Below, piece by piece: positions 5,385 through 7,888 of a DNA stretch of 7,888 bases; the first letter of the stretch is position 1; every line of letters starts with the position of its first letter. This DNA is from Pontimonas sp. GTDB lineage: Bacteria > Actinomycetota > Actinomycetes > Actinomycetales > Microbacteriaceae. The notes under the pieces were generated by a model. That model did no database searches. It was not told where the DNA came from and was given only the letters and a program-made list of their open reading frames with translations. The stretch lies in contig JAIOWV010000057.1 of assembly GCA_021741945.1 (NCBI GenBank), positions 1 to 7,888 on the forward strand, written 5' to 3'. The position numbers and the translations under genes were made by a program.

Positions 5385-7508
5385 ATGAATTCTCTCGTGC
5401 GCTTTATCACTGGCCCCAAGACCTCCTGGGTTACTCTTCTCATCGGTTTGATCTTCGCCGTGTTGTCCTTCACTGTCTTTGCGGCTGAAGAATCTGATGT
5501 GGCGCCGACCAACGGGTTGCCCGATGACTCAGAGGTAGTTCTTGTTGATGAGGCGTTGGCTGCGATGCCAAACGCCGGCGGCACAGCCGCGGTCATTGTC
5601 TACGCGGTTGAATCTGGTGAATTCACCGACGAACAGCTGAGCTGGTTGGTGGGCGAATTTGATCCGATGATTCAGATGCCCGCTGGCGGAGCAAACGAGA
5701 AGTTTTTAGAGTTTTCCAACGTCGAAATCATGGATGAGGCATTTGTTCCGCCCGCCACAGTTTCCGATGACAACACGACGGCCGTCATCACGGTCCCGAT
5801 GGATGAAATTGACGAGGTTGAGCCCAGAGCAGAGCGCATCGCTGAGATGCGCGCCTTGGCGGCCGAGGACATGCCAGCGGGGATGGTCACCTATGTCACC
5901 GGCCCAGAGGGCTTCCAGGTGGACCTCGCGGGCGTCTTCGCCGGTGCGGACTTCACCCTGATTCTTGCCACTGTCATCATCGTCATTCTGCTGCTGTTGG
6001 TCACCTACCGAAGCCCCATTCTGTGGATCGTTCCCCTTGCTGTGGTCGGAACCGCAGATGGAATGGCCGGTCAGATCGGGCGCAACGTTGCCGCATTCTT
6101 TGACATCGCGGCCGATGGGTCCATCACCGGAATTCTCTCGGTTCTGGTCTTTGGTGCTGGAACAAACTACGCCTTGCTGTTGATTGCTCGATATCGCGAA
6201 GAACTCATGGTTTTCGAGGACCGGCACGAGGCGATGGCTCGCGCTCTGAAGGGTGCGGGACCGGCGATTATTGCCTCCGGCGGAACGGTAGCACTCGCCC
6301 TTCTGACGCTCTCTTTTGCTGAGCTTGGCGGAAACCGGGCACTTGGCATCGTGTGTGCCAGCGGTGTGGTCGTAGCCATGATTGCCGCACTTGGCGTTCT
6401 GCCCGCGGCAATCGTTGTGTTTGGCCGCGGTTTGTTCTGGCCTTTCGTCCCTCGTTTTGGCGATGTGAACAAGTCCGAGACCGGGTGGTGGGCACGGCTT
6501 GGAACCCGAGTGAGCAAGCGCCCGGTCACCGTTGCCATTGTCGGCGTTGCGATTTTGGGCGCTCTCACCATTGGTGGGAATGGCGTCACCATCGGCATCC
6601 CTGAAACCGAGCAGTTCCGGGTGAAACCAGAGGCTGTCACCGGTATTGAGGTGCTGAGTGAAGCATTCCCCGCGGGCGCCAGCGCTCCAGCTCGGGTGGT
6701 GGCCAACAACGACCAGGCTGACGACGTTGTAACCGCGGCATTGACGTTAGACGCTGTCGCGAGTGCCGAGGTCGTGAACTCCAACGACAGCCAATCGCAG
6801 ATTGATGTGGTCTTGGACGCCGAGGGTGGAAGCGACGAGGCCTATGCGGCAATTGGCGAACTGCGGGAGGTCGTTCAGGCTGTCCCGGGTGCTAACGCCC
6901 TGGTTGGCGGTGACGACGCTACGCGACTCGCTGTGAAGCAGGCCTATGAGCGAGACCAGCTCCTGGTCATCCCGCTCATTCTGTTGCTCGTGTTTATCGT
7001 GTTGGTCCTGTTGCTGAAGGCGATCTTGGCCCCGATTCTCTTGCTCTCCAGCGTTGTCTTGTCGTTCTTCTCGGCAATTGGAGCCGCCTGGCTCCTGTTC
7101 GAGAACGTATTTGGAATGTCTGGGCTGGACTTCAGTGTCTTCCTGTATTCGTTCCTATTCCTTGTGGCGCTCGGTGTTGACTACAACATCTTCTTGGTCT
7201 CGAGGGCGAGAGAAGAGGCTGCCGCGTTGGCGGGCTCAGTCAGGCAGCCGACTCGTCAGGCCATGATCAAGGCGTTGGGCGCGACCGGCGGTGTAATTAC
7301 GAGTGCCGGTATTTTGCTCGCTGCGGTGTTTGCTGTCTTGGGCGTTCTGCCGCTTATTGCCCTGTTCCAGATTGGCATCATCGTCGGCATCGGTGTGTTG
7401 ATTGACACCCTGCTCGTGCGAACTGTGGTCGTTCCCGCCACCGCATTTATTGCCGGCGATGCCTTCTGGTGGCCGCGCAAGAAAATGACGGCCGGGAAGT
7501 TCGCTTAG
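5385..7508 (+). CDS. MMPL-family (RND superfamily) transporter
   Basis: MMPL proteins are proton-driven inner-membrane exporters of lipids or other hydrophobic compounds; this one is nearest the shorter YdfJ/ActII-3-like type (about 700 residues) rather than the 900-1100-residue mycobacterial MmpLs. The 707 residues show the two-fold layout. Segment 1 (about 14-33) precedes outer domain 1 (34-187), then segments 2-6 (190-346) follow. A cytoplasmic loop with W and R residues (350-378) leads to segment 7 (380-397), outer domain 2 (400-522) and segments 8-12 (525-690). The relay motifs are in segment 4 (GAGTNYALLLIARYREEL, 257-274) and segment 10 (ALGVDYNIFLVSRAREE, 595-611). The first has Asn (N261) where Asp is canonical; the second keeps D599-Y600. 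The ATG at 5385 has GGAG 13 bases upstream, a poor site, but the N-terminal MNSLVRFITGPKTSW fits the family start. The substrate is unknown. It ends overlapping the next gene. Confidence 0.93.
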   Translation: MNSLVRFITGPKTSWVTLLIGLIFAVLSFTVFAAEESDVAPTNGLPDDSEVVLVDEALAAMPNAGGTAAVIVYAVESGEFTDEQLSWLVGEFDPMIQMPAGGANEKFLEFSNVEIMDEAFVPPATVSDDNTTAVITVPMDEIDEVEPRAERIAEMRALAAEDMPAGMVTYVTGPEGFQVDLAGVFAGADFTLILATVIIVILLLLVTYRSPILWIVPLAVVGTADGMAGQIGRNVAAFFDIAADGSITGILSVLVFGAGTNYALLLIARYREELMVFEDRHEAMARALKGAGPAIIASGGTVALALLTLSFAELGGNRALGIVCASGVVVAMIAALGVLPAAIVVFGRGLFWPFVPRFGDVNKSETGWWARLGTRVSKRPVTVAIVGVAILGALTIGGNGVTIGIPETEQFRVKPEAVTGIEVLSEAFPAGASAPARVVANNDQADDVVTAALTLDAVASAEVVNSNDSQSQIDVVLDAEGGSDEAYAAIGELREVVQAVPGANALVGGDDATRLAVKQAYERDQLLVIPLILLLVFIVLVLLLKAILAPILLLSSVVLSFFSAIGAAWLLFENVFGMSGLDFSVFLYSFLFLVALGVDYNIFLVSRAREEAAALAGSVRQPTRQAMIKALGATGGVITSAGILLAAVFAVLGVLPLIALFQIGIIVGIGVLIDTLLVRTVVVPATAFIAGDAFWWPRKKMTAGKFA

Positions 7509-7888
7509 CGCTCTTCGAATCCCCAGGCCTGGCCATAGCCACCCTCGGCTTCTGGCTTGGCCATGAGTTCGAGGAAGGGCTCCGCGTCAAAAGCCTCAGG
7601 ACCCAGCACACCCTTGCCTGACCACACGCCCTTGGCCACCAGTTCTAGGGCCACGGCAGGAGCAAGAGCGGTCTGCCAGACCACGCATTGCGAGTCGAAG
7701 TTTTTCATCGTCCACTCGTTGTCACTGGCGTGATAGAGGAAGACCTCACGAGGGTTTCCATCCTTGCCTTTGCCCGTCACCCACACGCCTGCGCAGGTGG
7801 TGCCGGTCATTCGGTCGCCAAGCGTGGCGGGGTCGGGGAGTACTGCTGCGACCAAATCGCGCGGTGAGACCTCTGCCTTGCCGCGCTT
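7505..7888 (-). CDS. Saccharopine dehydrogenase family protein, C-terminal part (gene runs off the window)
   Basis: The frame stays open to the window edge, giving the last 127 residues of a longer protein; a TTG at 7853-7855 is internal, not a start. The segment matches the C-terminal end of saccharopine-dehydrogenase/carboxynorspermidine-synthase-like enzymes as I know them from actinobacteria. Counting from the edge, the runs TGTTCAGVWVTGKG, EVFLYHASDNEW, VVWQTALAPAVALELVAKG and GVLGPEAFDAEPFLELM appear in order, ending WGFEER. Family members are NAD(P)-dependent cytoplasmic enzymes that form or split secondary amines in lysine or polyamine metabolism. The nucleotide-binding N-terminus lies outside the window, so the substrate cannot be told; a carboxynorspermidine/homospermidine-type role is as possible as a lysine one. 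Its TAA stop overlaps the TAG of the MMPL gene. Confidence 0.85.
   Translation of the reverse strand, partial: KRGKAEVSPRDLVAAVLPDPATLGDRMTGTTCAGVWVTGKGKDGNPREVFLYHASDNEWTMKNFDSQCVVWQTALAPAVALELVAKGVWSGKGVLGPEAFDAEPFLELMAKPEAEGGYGQAWGFEER

Noticed and set aside
6167..6784. 205-residue open frame antisense to the MMPL gene
   Set aside because: Low-complexity Ala/Thr/Ser/Pro composition mirrors codon positions of the real transporter gene; no recognisable domain.

Overview
The window looks like a stretch of a compact, moderately GC-rich actinobacterial chromosome. The protein styles (RadA, a VIT/CCC1-like transporter, an ECF sigma factor with a membrane partner, a 12-segment MMPL transporter, a saccharopine-dehydrogenase-like enzyme) and a class II tRNA-Ser with an encoded CCA all suit the family Microbacteriaceae or a relative. 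That placement is inferred from protein style and was not tested by a search. By my count only about 320 of 7888 bases (about 4%) lie outside genes, which suggests a streamlined genome. No gene-free stretch is longer than about 101 bases.

Layout, left to right: a 5'-truncated gene for a membrane-anchored, extracytoplasmic cysteine-containing protein (+, to 522); radA (-, 519-1871), tail to tail with it and sharing a CTAG at the stops; tRNA-Ser(CGA) (+, 1964-2053); a VIT/CCC1-family metal transporter (-, 2074-2793); a two-gene + strand unit of an ECF sigma factor (2895-3407) and a single-pass membrane protein with a large outer domain (3415-4818); a DUF4864-like lipoprotein (-, 4826-5293); an MMPL/RND-superfamily transporter (+, 5385-7508); and the C-terminal end of a saccharopine-dehydrogenase-family gene (-, 7505 to the window edge), tail to tail with the MMPL gene and overlapping it at the stops.

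Most genes alternate strands and so form single-gene units. The clear exception is the sigma factor and its downstream membrane protein, 7 nt apart, which probably form an envelope-sensing signalling pair. Four products act at or outside the membrane (the truncated protein, the sigma partner, the lipoprotein, the MMPL transporter), so the 3' half has an envelope flavour, but no shared pathway can be shown from sequence.

I found no CRISPR array, insertion sequence, phage gene or toxin-antitoxin pair. The less ordinary points are the sigma-factor partner (no zinc anti-sigma motif, a very short cytoplasmic part, a Trp/Tyr-rich outer domain and a Pro/Glu-rich tail), the Asp-to-Asn change in one of the two proton-relay positions of the MMPL protein, the stop-codon sharing and hairpins at convergent gene ends, and the possible pairing of the tRNA leader with its own 3' end.
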